A program made the translations under genes and the position numbers. Source: Nocardiopsis sinuspersici (GTDB lineage Bacteria; Actinomycetota; Actinomycetes; Streptosporangiales; Streptosporangiaceae). From it: DNA of 64,000 nucleotides. The notes under the pieces are model-generated. The model saw only the letters and a program-made list of their open reading frames with translations. It had not been told where the DNA came from and did not search any database. Location of the stretch: assembly GCA_008638415.1 (NCBI GenBank), contig VWVT01000009.1, forward strand, positions 274,691 through 338,690, read 5' to 3'. Below are positions 8,058 through 15,509 of the stretch, piece by piece. Each line of letters starts with the position of its first letter. The first letter of the stretch is position 1.

Positions 8058-8534
8058 GATCCGCTCCGGCTGACTCCGTCGAGGTTCCCGGGTTTCCCGA
8101 TCGCCCCCCTGGACCGGGAAACCCGGGAACCTCGTCCGGCACACAGTTACTCCGCAACGACCCTTCCGATGGAAGGGATGGTCCCGGGAGGAGAGCCCGG
8201 GACCGGGTGGGAGCCGCGGTTCCTCGCGGGAACCGCTTCGACGCCAGGAGAACGCCGTAGTTGTTACCTGCCCGTGATCTTCTCTCCAAACCCTCTGAGC
8301 GCACACGAATCTCACGCATCAGAACACCGCAGCGCACAAAACCGCGCTCCCCGGGTTCGGCGGCATACGAAACCCCCACTTTTCGGGCCTGCTGGCGGAT
8401 GAACCAGCGCGACCGTGGCCGACCGGGCCCGGGGGCGGCGAGCCCGGCCGATTCCGGCCGCTCCCGCCCCACGGACCCGGTCGCGCAGCCGAGCGGACTA
8501 CGCCGACCGCCGCCTTCCGCCGATGCGCCAGCCG
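8058..8534. other. 477-bp gene-free stretch with stacked stem-loops
   Basis: After the terminator come three more compact perfect stems: CCCTTCC-GAT-GGAAGGG (8161-8177), GGTCCCGGG...CCCGGGACC (8180-8204) and GCGGTTCC...GGAACCGC (8216-8236). A relatively AT-richer segment follows to about 8400. No convincing protein is encoded on either strand. The spacing suggests a structured transcript, but no downstream gene lies on the + strand to be regulated. Confidence 0.5.
8081..8135 (+). terminator. Strong terminator hairpin, perfect 20-bp stem
   Basis: The arms 8081-8100 (CGAGGTTCCC then GGGTTTCCCG) and 8116-8135 are perfectly complementary around a 15-nt loop, 23 bp after the GH15 stop codon. There is no U-run, but stem length and position make it the obvious terminator of that gene. 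Confidence 0.85.
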
Positions 8535-8993
8535 CTACTCGTCGGGCGAGGGCGAGGCGACCGGGCTCACCTGGTCGGCCACGATGAACCTCTGGTCGTC
8601 GAAGTCCTCGTAGACGCCCTCGTCCCCGAGCTCGTAGTCCTCGCTGTAGGTGGTGTAGTCGAAGTCCTCGACCGTGCCGGTCACCTCGACGACGTCGCCC
8701 TCACTGACGTTCGCCTGCTCCGCGGAGACCACGAGCAGCGGGTCGTTCTCCCAGTCGTCGGCTCCCTCCAGCCGGAACGACTGGCTGGACAGCACCTCCG
8801 TGACCTCGGAGGAGACCGTCACCGTGCTGCCCACGTCAGCGCCTTCGCCGCCGTCCTCCTGCACGTCCTCGACGTCGGTTCCCTGCTCGCCCCCGGCGGT
8901 GTCCTCCCCGCAGGCGCTGAGAGCCAGCACCGAGGAAGCGACCGCCGCGGCCGAGAGCGCGCGCATCCAGAACTTCAACTGGTCGATCGACAT
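8535..8993 (-). CDS. Small acidic lipoprotein (paralogue A)
   Basis: This 152-aa protein has a signal peptide ending in the lipobox LALSAC (Cys about residue 28). A low-complexity acidic linker follows, then a ~90-residue domain: GSTVTVSSEVTEVLSSQSFRL, then DPLLVVSAEQANVSEGDVVEVTGTVEDF, then DDQRFIVADQVSP. The beta-rich pattern with 'VTGTV' resembles an OB-fold (DUF4131/BOF-like), but I do not recognise a named family. The start follows GGAGAGAGGGA. It is a tandem paralogue of the next gene, about 75% identical in the domain. Function unknown; anchored outside the membrane. Confidence 0.8.
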   Translation of the reverse strand: MSIDQLKFWMRALSAAAVASSVLALSACGEDTAGGEQGTDVEDVQEDGGEGADVGSTVTVSSEVTEVLSSQSFRLEGADDWENDPLLVVSAEQANVSEGDVVEVTGTVEDFDYTTYSEDYELGDEGVYEDFDDQRFIVADQVSPVASPSPDE

Positions 8994-9246
8994 CTGTATC
9001 CCTCTCTCCTCTCTGACGCCTGTCCTTCAGACATTCCTGACGGCGACTACCCCTTACGAACCAGCGGCAACGAGGATTTAACAATGTGTTACATCGTGGT
9101 TCCGGAGCGCCTGGTCTGAGGGATTCCCGGACCGGACGGCCCCTCCCTCGCCAAGGCCTCCGGCCGGCCCCGGGGCCGGTGCGCGGCCCACAGCGGCGGT
9201 GTCGGCACCAGCGGCGCCGAGCGGGCCCTGCCGACACGCCCCACCG

Positions 9247-9738
9247 CTACTCGGTGCCGGGCGAAGGCGAGGCGACCTGGCTCACCTGGTCGGCCACGAT
9301 GAACCGCTGCTCCTCGAAGTGCTCGTAGTCGCCCTCCTCCGCGAGCGAGTAGTCCTCGCTGTAGGTGGTGTACTCGAACTCCTCGACCGTGCCGGTCACC
9401 TCGACGACATCGCCCGCGGCGACGTCCGCCTGCCGCGCCGAGACCACGAGCAGCGGGTCGTTCTCCCAGTCGTCGGTTCCCTCCAGCCGGAACGACTGGT
9501 TGGACAGCACCTCCGTGACCTCGGAGGAGACCGTCACCGTGCTGCCCAGCTCGACGTTCTCGTCGTCCCCGTCCCCCTCCTCGTCGCCCTCGCCGTCCTC
9601 CTGCACGTCCTCGACGTCGGGGCCCTCCTCGCCCCCGGCGGTGCCCCCGTCCCCGCAGGCGCTGAGAGCCAGCACCGAGGAAGCGACCACCGCGGCCGGA
9701 ACCGCGCCCAACCAGAGCTTCAACCGGTCGATCGACAT
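9247..9738 (-). CDS. Small acidic lipoprotein (paralogue B)
   Basis: A 163-aa paralogue of the 8535-8993 protein with the same lipobox (LALSAC), a longer Asp/Glu-rich linker and the same C-terminal domain ending in RFIVADQVSQVASPSP. The ATG at 9738 is chosen because the equivalent position in paralogue A is its only start. An ATG six bases earlier has no counterpart there. Upstream DNA of both copies is also alike (GGCGACTACC, GGCAAC, TGTGTTAC blocks). The duplication therefore covered gene plus promoter, and each copy is probably its own transcription unit. Function unknown. Confidence 0.8.
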   Translation of the reverse strand: MSIDRLKLWLGAVPAAVVASSVLALSACGDGGTAGGEEGPDVEDVQEDGEGDEEGDGDDENVELGSTVTVSSEVTEVLSNQSFRLEGTDDWENDPLLVVSARQADVAAGDVVEVTGTVEEFEYTTYSEDYSLAEEGDYEHFEEQRFIVADQVSQVASPSPGTE

Positions 9739-10058
9739 CCGCATCCCTCTCTCCTCTCCGGTGTCCGTTCCCCGGACGTTCCTGTGGCGACTACCCCGCC
9801 CGCACCAACGGCAACTAGTGTTCAACGCTGTGTTACGCCATGCTTCCGGGGTGCTCGGCCCGAGGGACTCCCGAACCGGGCGCTCCCTTTGGACGCGCCA
9901 CCGCCCCGGACGGGCCGGAGCGGAAGAACCTGGCCGGCCAGGTACGGGAAAAGATCGTGCGAAAGGATTCCGGGGGTCGCGGCGAGGAAACACCAGAGTT
10001 GGCCACCATCCGTAGCGATGGAGGCACCCTGTGTTTCATTCCTCCCGAAAGGAAACGC
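9739..10058. other. Intergenic region with divergent promoters
   Basis: 320 bp separate the minus-strand lipoprotein B from the plus-strand secreted protein. The left part is homologous to the region upstream of lipoprotein A (about 8994-9150) and should carry its promoter. The right part ends with an AAAGGAAA ribosome site before 10059. No additional gene is supported. Confidence 0.5.
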
Positions 10059-10391
10059 ATGTCCGGTTTCTCTGGCCTGAAGCGCGTTCTCGCGACCGGT
10101 GCCGCGGCCGTCGTCCTCGGCACGGTCCTCACTCCCGTCCCGGCGTCCGCCCTGGTGCTGGACTGCGACACCTTCAGGCACAACAACGACCCCGACGTGG
10201 GAATCGCCTTCTGCGTCAACCGCACCGACCGCGCCATGAAGTTCCGGGCCGTCGTCGTCTGCGGCCGGGCTCCGGACGTGAACGGCCACTGGGTCACGCT
10301 GAGGCCGGGGAGGTCCGGCCAGTCCCAGGGCGAGTGCGCCTGGTTCAGCAGCGGTGTCGGCGCCATCGGCGTCGACGAGCGCACCGTCTGA
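10059..10391 (+). CDS. Small secreted protein with four cysteines
   Basis: A 110-aa protein with a clear Sec signal peptide (MSGFSGLKRVLATGAAAVVLG..., cleavage after ASA near residue 32). The mature part is ~78 residues with four cysteines, probably two disulphides, in the contexts LDCD, AFCV, VVCG and GECA. I do not recognise a family. Size, secretion and disulphides recall small extracellular inhibitors or peptide-like proteins of actinomycetes. The ATG at 10059 follows AAAGGAAA, and although the frame stays open upstream, no other start gives a signal peptide. Monocistronic. Confidence 0.7.
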   Translation: MSGFSGLKRVLATGAAAVVLGTVLTPVPASALVLDCDTFRHNNDPDVGIAFCVNRTDRAMKFRAVVVCGRAPDVNGHWVTLRPGRSGQSQGECAWFSSGVGAIGVDERTV

Positions 10392-10516
10392 CGCGCGCCG
10401 GACTCCGCTGCTCCGCGCCGCCCGCACGCCGTCTCGGGGGCCGAGCGGGCACCACCGCACGGGGCCGCCGTCCCGGCCCCGTGCGAGGGCCCCGGCCCGC
10501 GAAGGAGCGGACCGGG

Positions 10517-10564
10517 GCCCGCCGGGGACCGGGCCCGCCGAGGACCAGGCCCGCCGGGGACCGG
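10517..10564. repeat. Three tandem copies of a 16-bp GC-rich unit
   Basis: GCCCGCCGGGGACCGG, GCCCGCCGAGGACCAG and GCCCGCCGGGGACCGG follow each other without gaps between two convergent genes. The outer copies are identical and the middle one has two changes. No function is evident. Confidence 0.8.
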
Positions 10565-10612
10565 GGACGTCCCTGTCAGTTCGTCAGCTCGGCGCCGGCC
10601 CGGCGGCCACGG

Positions 10613-11383
10613 CTACACCGCCGCCCCGGGGATGGCGGCGACCAGGCCGCCGTCGATGACCAGGTCCTGTCCGTTGACGTAGGCCGCGTCATCTGAGGCG
10701 AGGAAGGCGACCGCGCCCGCGACGTCGTCGGCGGTACCGAGGCGGCCCGACACCACCCCGGCGACGACGGTGTCCTTCTGCCCGGCGGGGACGGCGGCGT
10801 GGAACATCGCGGTCTCGATGTAGCCGGGGCTCACGGAGTTGACCCGGATCCCCCTCGGCCCCAGTTCCGCCGCGAGGGTGTGCGCCAGGTTGTGCACGGC
10901 GGCCTTGGTCGCCGCGTAGAGGGTGGCGCCGGGCATGCCGCGGTGCAGCGTCCACGAAGCGTTGATCACGATCGCCGCGTGGTCGGACAGCAGCGGGACG
11001 GCCTTCTGGACGGTGAAGAACACCCCCTTGAAGTTGACGTCCACGAGGCGGTCGAACTCGGCCTCCGTGACGTCGCCGTTGGGCTGGAACGAGGCGACGC
11101 CCGCGTTGGCGAAGACCACGTCCAGCCGCCCGTACCGGCCCCGGATCCGGTCCGCCAGTGCGTCGAGGTCGTCGAGGCTCGCCGCGTCACCGCGGACCGC
11201 GAGGACGCGGTCCCCGCCGTCCAGGTCCTCGACCGCGGCGTCCAGCCGGTTCTTGTCGCGCCCGGTGATGACCACCCGCGCGCCCTCGGAGAGCAGCCTT
11301 CGCGCGGTGGCCAGCCCCATGCCGCTCGTACCGCCGGTGATGAGCGCGGTCCTGTCGTCGAATCGGGAAGTGTCGTGTGTCAT
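10613..11383 (-). CDS. Short-chain dehydrogenase/reductase
   Basis: A 256-aa classical SDR: TGGTSGMGLATARRL cofactor loop, NAGVA, NASWTLHRGMPGATLYAATKAA (Ser and YxxxK), and PGYIETAMF. It ends in the standard AYVNGQDLVIDGG. An Asp/Arg pair after the second strand (TGRDKNRL) favours NADP(H). The start is either ATG 11383 or ATG 11392. The gene lies 81 bp downstream of, and on the same strand as, an MmyB-type regulator. In actinomycetes that pairing usually means the regulator controls the dehydrogenase. Substrate unknown. Confidence 0.87.
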   Translation of the reverse strand: MTHDTSRFDDRTALITGGTSGMGLATARRLLSEGARVVITGRDKNRLDAAVEDLDGGDRVLAVRGDAASLDDLDALADRIRGRYGRLDVVFANAGVASFQPNGDVTEAEFDRLVDVNFKGVFFTVQKAVPLLSDHAAIVINASWTLHRGMPGATLYAATKAAVHNLAHTLAAELGPRGIRVNSVSPGYIETAMFHAAVPAGQKDTVVAGVVSGRLGTADDVAGAVAFLASDDAAYVNGQDLVIDGGLVAAIPGAAV

Positions 11384-11464
11384 GGGACTCAACGTTCCAG
11401 CCGGAGCGCGGCACCGACAGGGCTCGTTCGTCCGGGGAGTGACACCACCAGGTTCGGCGGCCGG

Positions 11465-12322
11465 TCAGGCCGGGGCGCCGGTCCTGACCCGCGTCAGCCG
11501 TTCGAGCCGGTCCCCGGTCCCGGTGCCGGGACGCGGGTTGTACAGCTCCAGGTGCCAGTCCGGGCGGTCGGCCACCGTCAGGGTCGTCTTGTCGAAGACC
11601 AGGTCACCGGCTTCGGGGTGGAGGACTGCCTTCACCGCCTGGACGTGGTCGCCCACGTCGTGGCGGGACCACAGGTCGGTGAACTCGGGGCTCACGGCGC
11701 TGAGGTCGTCGACCAGCCGGGCGAACTCCGGGTCGTCGGGGAAGTGCGCCGCGTCGGCGCGGAAGGAGGCGACGACGTCCGGCGCGACCGACGCCCAGTG
11801 GACGTGCATGTCGCGGTACCGGGCGTTGGTGAAGAACGTGACGAGGCAGTTGTGGTCGGTGTCGCCGTAGCCGAACACCGTCCGCGCCGCGTCGTTGACC
11901 GCGAGCAGGTTCCAGTGCCGGTCCCGCAGCATCGCGGGCCGCGGCGTCCACGCGTCGATCAGGTTCCGCAGCTCCGGGGTGACCGAGGTCTCCCGTGCCC
12001 CGCCGGCCCGTGGCGGGTTGAGACCGGCCAGCGCGTACAGGTGCGCGCGCTCGGGTCCGGTCAGGCGCAGCGCCCGGCTGATCGCGTCGAGCACCTCGCC
12101 CGAGACGTTGATGTCGCGTCCCTGTTCGAGCCAGGTGTACCAGGAGACGCCCACCCCGGCCAGCACGGCGACCTCCTCGCGCCGCAGGCCCGGTGTCCGG
12201 CGCCTGCCGCCTCCCTCGGCCATGCCGACGTCACGGGGTGTGAGCCGTGCCCGGCGGGTGCGCAGGAAGTCGCGGAGCTGCTCGCGGCGGTTCCGCGCCG
12301 CCGCGGGGGATTCGCTGGCCAT
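11465..12322 (-). CDS. XRE-type regulator with MmyB-like ligand-binding domain
   Basis: A 285-aa protein. Residues ~1-95 are an XRE helix-turn-helix (RREQLRDFLRTRRARLTPRDVG, GLRREEVAVLAGVGVSWYTWLEQGRDINVS). Residues ~110-270 are the PAS-like MmyB domain, with WNLLAVNDAARTVFGY, ARYRDMHVHW and a final LELYNPRPGTGTGDRLERL. MmyB proteins bind fatty-acyl or similar hydrophobic ligands and often control a neighbouring SDR. That is the arrangement here, with the SDR directly downstream. The ATG at 12322 gives the usual family length, and the longer upstream frame is not coding-like. Confidence 0.88.
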   Translation of the reverse strand: MASESPAAARNRREQLRDFLRTRRARLTPRDVGMAEGGGRRRTPGLRREEVAVLAGVGVSWYTWLEQGRDINVSGEVLDAISRALRLTGPERAHLYALAGLNPPRAGGARETSVTPELRNLIDAWTPRPAMLRDRHWNLLAVNDAARTVFGYGDTDHNCLVTFFTNARYRDMHVHWASVAPDVVASFRADAAHFPDDPEFARLVDDLSAVSPEFTDLWSRHDVGDHVQAVKAVLHPEAGDLVFDKTTLTVADRPDWHLELYNPRPGTGTGDRLERLTRVRTGAPA

Positions 12323-12422
12323 GCGCCATGGTAACCACGGCCGCCTCGTTCCAGAGGGTCTCCGGTGACCGTGGGGGCGTGCCCACGGCCACCCCACCGG
12401 GCAGCGGGACCGCCGGAAGAGG

Positions 12423-13102
12423 TCAGTCGAAGAGGTCCTCGGGGCGGTCGACGGTGACGGCCTTGGGAACCCACGCCTCCAGGGTCTCCAGGTCGGTGCA
12501 GGACTCGATGCGTCGGCGGACCTGGTCGGAGACGGTGAGGCCGCGTGCGGTGAGGACCGCGACCACGCTATGGGCCACTCCCTCTTCGCGGCCCTCTTCG
12601 CGGCCGAGGCCAACGTACTTGCGGGCGAAGTCGCTCTGCCAGTTGTAGGTGTCCACGGACATCAAGCCCTCCAACTCCTTCCGGGCGGCCTCGTTGAGAC
12701 CGGCCAGTACATAGTCATAGTAGAACGGACGGTGCTTCTCATGGGCTGGGCGCACCAACTCGCCAGCGCTCGGTCCGGACACAGCACGATCAGCACCGCC
12801 GGGCATTCCAGACGCCCGTGCAGAACCGACAAATAGGCGGGCCAGCTCAGGCGTTTGTCCTTGTCCCGGCCGTCCTGGCGCTCCACCGCGATGGCCAGGA
12901 CCGCCTGGGTGCCATCGCGCAGCACCACAGCCTCGTCGCTGGTCCACTCCTTGGGCGTGCAGTTGCCCAGGTGGGACGAGGTGAAGGTCGTCTCGGTATG
13001 CGCGGGCAGCTCATAGCCCAGGACCTTCTTGAGCAGGAACGGAGCCAGGGCGGGCTGATTCTGGATGATCCGTAGTGGGACCTGGTGCTTCTGGCTGGGC
13101 AT
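12423..13102 (-). pseudogene. Broken Rpn/PD-(D/E)XK-like hypothetical gene (internal deletion plus frameshift)
   Basis: Two frames must be joined to recover one protein. The N-terminal part starts at ATG 13102 (MPSQKHQVPLRIIQNQPALAPFLL) and reads VLRDGTQAVLAIAVERQ...LIVLCPDRALASWCAQP. The frame then shifts near 12741-12745 into HEKHRPFYYDYVLAGLNEAARKELEGL and ends with LETLEAWVPKAVTVDRPEDLFD at 12423. Intact actinomycete homologues, as I recall them, have ~70 more residues between WCA and the FYYDYV segment. The lesion is therefore a deletion of roughly 200 bp with loss of frame. The family is an abundant Rpn-like or DUF4351-like type of uncertain function. Confidence 0.75.
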
Positions 13103-13129
13103 ACGGGTCCTTGCCGATGGTGGAGGGAG

Positions 13130-13156
13130 GGGCCGTGGGAACCGGTCCCACGGCCC
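13130..13156 (-). terminator. Terminator hairpin, perfect 11-bp stem
   Basis: GGGCCGTGGGA (13130-13140) and TCCCACGGCCC (13146-13156) enclose a 5-nt loop just beyond the stop codon of the minus-strand ATP-binding protein gene. Confidence 0.75.
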
Positions 13157-13164
13157 GGAGGAGC

Positions 13165-13632
13165 TCAGCGGACGGGGATCCCGAAGCCGACCTCCTCCCG
13201 GGGGACGGCGGCCGGGTCCAGGGCGAAGGAGGCCCACACCAGGACGCCCAGGCCCGACCGGACCGGCCAGGCGTAGTGGCCCCACCCGTCGGCGAGGCCG
13301 TCCACCAGCAACAGCCCGCGCTGGCCCTCGGCCCGGTCCCACTCGTCGCCGGTGCGCTCGACCGGGACGCGCGGGACCGAGCCGGTTCCGTGGTCGTTGT
13401 GCACGGTCAGCCTCAGGACGTGGCCCTCGTTCAGGACCAGGTGGCGGGTGACCTCGCCGCCGGGGCGGCCGTACTTGCAGGCGTTGGCGTGCAGCTCGTG
13501 CAGGCACAGCCGGGCGGTGTCCACCAGATCGGGGGCGAAGCCGGACAGGTCCCCGGCCAGGTCACGGCGGGCGGCTGACAGGTCGGCCAGGCCGCGCCCG
13601 TAGGAGCGGGGCTCCCAGTACAGGAGGCTCAT
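13165..13632 (-). CDS. Anti-sigma-regulatory-factor-like ATP-binding protein (HATPase_c)
   Basis: A 155-aa GHKL ATPase-like protein of the RsbW/SpoIIAB type. The N-box is recognisable as CLHELHANACKYGR (family consensus LvsELvtNAvkHg). The G-boxes are degenerate: the D-x-G position reads HNDHGTGS, with a later GQRGLLLVDGLADGWG. Such stand-alone domains are numerous in filamentous actinomycetes and act as serine kinases or binding partners in developmental and stress regulation. Its ATG overlaps the stop of the preceding gene as ATGA, so translation is coupled. A second HATPase protein lies at 16786. Confidence 0.85.
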   Translation of the reverse strand: MSLLYWEPRSYGRGLADLSAARRDLAGDLSGFAPDLVDTARLCLHELHANACKYGRPGGEVTRHLVLNEGHVLRLTVHNDHGTGSVPRVPVERTGDEWDRAEGQRGLLLVDGLADGWGHYAWPVRSGLGVLVWASFALDPAAVPREEVGFGIPVR

Positions 13633-14171
13633 GCGGGCACCGCCTGGCGCTGCCGGTCGAGCCAGGTGCGGGTGAGTCCGGCGAGTTCGTCCCACTCGGA
13701 GGGGCCGGAGAGCAGGTCACCGGCCGGGACGGGCGTGGCCGCCCACTCCCGGGCCAGCGCCCTGGCGCGGGCCTGGACCCGGGCGAACTCGCGTGCCACC
13801 TCGGCCTCGGCCGACACCGGTGCCGGTGCCGGTGCCGGTGCCGGCACCCGCGAAGGCTGGTGGCCACGCGGCCGGGGGACCTTGGCCTGGGGCTTTCGGC
13901 CACGCTCCCGCTCACGTTCGTGCCCCGGCGAAGCGTAGGGCCGGATCAGGGCCACGTCCTCGGCCGGGACGGTCTGGCCCGGAGGCGCCGGGCGGGGCGC
14001 GGAGGCGGACGCGGCCTCGGGCGCGGGGAGGGGCGCGGGAACGTAGCGGCGGACGCGGGTGGAGCGGCGGCGGCGACCGGCCACCGCGGAGTGGCGTCCG
14101 CGGGGGGAGGAGAGGAAGTCCATCAGCGGGCCGAGGGCACGGCTGAGGAGGGCAGCGCTAAACTGGCGCAT
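13629..14171 (-). CDS. Hypothetical basic/proline-rich protein coupled to the HATPase gene
   Basis: A 180-aa protein that begins MRQFSAALLSRALGPLMDFLSS. A strongly basic stretch follows (RRRRSTRVRRYVP), then an Ala/Pro-rich middle including PAPAPAPAPV. A C-terminal helical region ends the protein (EVAREFARVQARARALAREW...WDELAGLTRTWLDRQRQ). The last ~60 residues look like the conserved part. Its stop overlaps the HATPase start (ATGA at 13629-13632), so the two are made together and may form a complex. The ATG at 14171 follows AGAAGGA; the frame upstream is open but not coding-like. I do not recognise a named family. Confidence 0.7.
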   Translation of the reverse strand: MRQFSAALLSRALGPLMDFLSSPRGRHSAVAGRRRRSTRVRRYVPAPLPAPEAASASAPRPAPPGQTVPAEDVALIRPYASPGHERERERGRKPQAKVPRPRGHQPSRVPAPAPAPAPVSAEAEVAREFARVQARARALAREWAATPVPAGDLLSGPSEWDELAGLTRTWLDRQRQAVPA

Positions 14172-14452
14172 GCTGGCAATCCTTCTGGCTTGAAGTGGTG
14201 AGTTTGCTGGCCACGGCCCCGAGCGGTTTACGACCGCTGCGGGGTCATTTTGTGGGTTCAGTTGTGTGTTCGGAAAACATGTTAGGGGGCGGGGGTGGGT
14301 GGTGGAGACGGTACCGGTAAGTAATGCCGGATATTTCAAAAAAGATCGTCGTCGCTGGCCAGAGCGATGACACCTAACCCGCACACCCGGGGTTATTGTT
14401 CTGCGTTTGCCCGAATTGATAGGGTTGCCGATTCTTTTCGGGCAACAGAAAA
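14172..14452. other. Unusually AT-rich gene-free segment
   Basis: This part of the 14172-14631 gap is markedly less GC-rich than the rest of the window (for example around 14330-14440) and includes a run of six A's near 14338. It should contain the promoter of the minus-strand gene starting at 14171. No ORF is supported. The base composition fits recently acquired DNA at the edge of the toxin-antitoxin region. Confidence 0.45.
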
Positions 14453-14478
14453 CGGCTGGCCGGAAAAACGGCCAGCCG
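14453..14478 (-). terminator. Intrinsic terminator with U-tract
   Basis: CGGCTGGCCG (14453-14462) and CGGCCAGCCG (14469-14478) form a perfect 10-bp stem with a 6-nt loop. On the minus strand it is followed by TTTT, a textbook Rho-independent terminator. It lies just downstream of the DUF397 fragment and ends the toxin-antitoxin transcript. Confidence 0.85.
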
Positions 14479-14497
14479 CTGCGTGTCAGTGGGTCCT

Positions 14498-14602
14498 AGG
14501 AACGCTGGAGCTCCACGCCCCGGAGGAAGGACGCCCAGGCGCCGGCGGAGTACGCCACATGGCCGAGACCGCGGTTCTGGGTGTCACGCACCAGCACTCG
14601 GT
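14498..14602 (-). pseudogene. Truncated DUF397 gene fragment (C-terminal 34 codons)
   Basis: The minus strand reads RVLVRDTQNRGLGHVAYSAGAW and on to a stop at 14498, the C-terminal half of a DUF397 protein. There is no start and no N-terminal half. Bases 14504-14595 match 15518-15609 of the intact DUF397 gene at 91 of 92 positions, so the fragment is a very recent partial copy. Its left side retains a terminator. Its right side changes abruptly at 14596 into unrelated DNA leading to the toxin gene. Confidence 0.88.
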
Positions 14603-14631
14603 CGGTCGAAGCTGTTTTCGTCGCTCCGGAG

Positions 14632-14901
14632 TCACAGGTCTCGGTAGACCTCTCGCCGGTGGGCCACACTCAGTACGAGCACCACGAGCTGACCGTCGTG
14701 GATCGTGTAGATGATCCGGTAGTCGCCCGCCTTCACCCGCCAGGCGCCAGTGTCGCCTTTGAGTGGGATGCTCCCGGGCGGGCGTGGGTCGGCCGCCAGT
14801 TCCTGGACCTTGCGGGCGATGCGGAGCCGGATGGGCTTGTCGAGTTCGCCGAGTTGCTTGAGCGCCTGGTCGGCGAAGGACACGGTATAGAGGTCGCTCA
14901 C
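14632..14901 (-). CDS. RelE/ParE family toxin
   Basis: An 89-aa protein with the full RelE/ParE fold signature: YTVSFADQALKQLGELDKPIRLRIARKVQELAADP, then WRVKAGDYRIIYTIHDGQLVVLVLSVAHRREVYRDL. The conserved Arg-rich 'GDYRIIY' strand and the C-terminal HRREVY are those of RelE-type mRNA interferases. ParE-type gyrase poisons share the fold, so the target is not certain. It starts with GTG at 14901, overlapping the antitoxin stop as GTGA. Antitoxin and toxin are therefore translationally coupled in the usual antitoxin-first order. Confidence 0.9.
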   Translation of the reverse strand: MSDLYTVSFADQALKQLGELDKPIRLRIARKVQELAADPRPPGSIPLKGDTGAWRVKAGDYRIIYTIHDGQLVVLVLSVAHRREVYRDL

Positions 14902-15215
14902 CGGCCCAGCTCTTCTTCGTCCAGACCGATCTGGCGCATCGCCTCGTCGAAGGGCACCGTCGTGGAACGGCCAGCTTTGATGTCGGCCAAGCGCTCGGCG
15001 GCGATGCGGGCATCGCGCTCGTCCAGCAGTTCTTCGTAGTGGTCGACCATGTCGGCCGGAACGATTGCGGCAGCTCGCTGATGACGGCGGCCACGGGTGA
15101 CGAAAGTGACCTCACCGCCGTAGTGGGCGCGGTTGATGCGCTCGGAGAAGTGGTCGCGGGCCTCGGTCACGGACAGCTCATGGGGTTCGGCTGCTTCGGC
15201 GTACTCGGTGCTCAT
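14898..15215 (-). CDS. Phd/YefM family antitoxin
   Basis: A 105-aa antitoxin. The N-terminal Phd/YefM fold (HELSVTEARDHFSERINRAHYGGEVTFVTRGRRHQRAAAIVPADMVDHYEELL) binds DNA and represses the operon. The C-terminal tail (GRSTTVPFDEAMRQIGLDEEEL) is the segment expected to wrap the toxin. The ATG at 15215 is preferred over upstream starts at 15227 and 15245. It couples to the RelE/ParE toxin by a 4-nt overlap. Confidence 0.9.
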   Translation of the reverse strand: MSTEYAEAAEPHELSVTEARDHFSERINRAHYGGEVTFVTRGRRHQRAAAIVPADMVDHYEELLDERDARIAAERLADIKAGRSTTVPFDEAMRQIGLDEEELGR

Positions 15216-15405
15216 GCCCTCTATCATGCCCCAACAGCGCGCCAACCTGGCGTGGTTGGCTTACTTTTTTGCCTTCCCACATGGGTCTGACGGATCTCGT
15301 GGGGATGGACGCTGACGAACGAGCGAGACCGTTCGACGTGTGACCACGAGATCGATCCCGGAACACGTGCGGTCGCGCGGGTCCGCTGACTCCGAGCGAA
15401 GAAGC

Positions 15406-15432
15406 CCCCGCAACGATTGATCCGTTGCGGGG
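15406..15432 (-). terminator. Terminator of the XRE-DUF397 operon
   Basis: CCCCGCAACG (15406-15415) and CGTTGCGGGG (15423-15432) form a perfect 10-bp stem with loop ATTGATC. On the minus strand GGCTTCTTC follows. It sits 78 bp beyond the DUF397 stop. Confidence 0.8.
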
Positions 15433-15509
15433 ACTGAGTGGGGAGGCCCGGCCGCAGCGGGTTCCCAGCGGTCGGGCGCGGTCCTACACCTGCTTCAGGA
15501 GGACTGGGT

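Noticed and set aside
8161-8290. Possible c-di-AMP (ydaO-type) or other known riboswitch
   Set aside because: The conserved core motifs could not be matched and no plus-strand gene follows to be regulated.
7948-8472. Minus-strand 174-codon frame overlapping the GH15 gene end
   Set aside because: It overlaps a certain gene and the terminator stem, and has no recognisable protein features.
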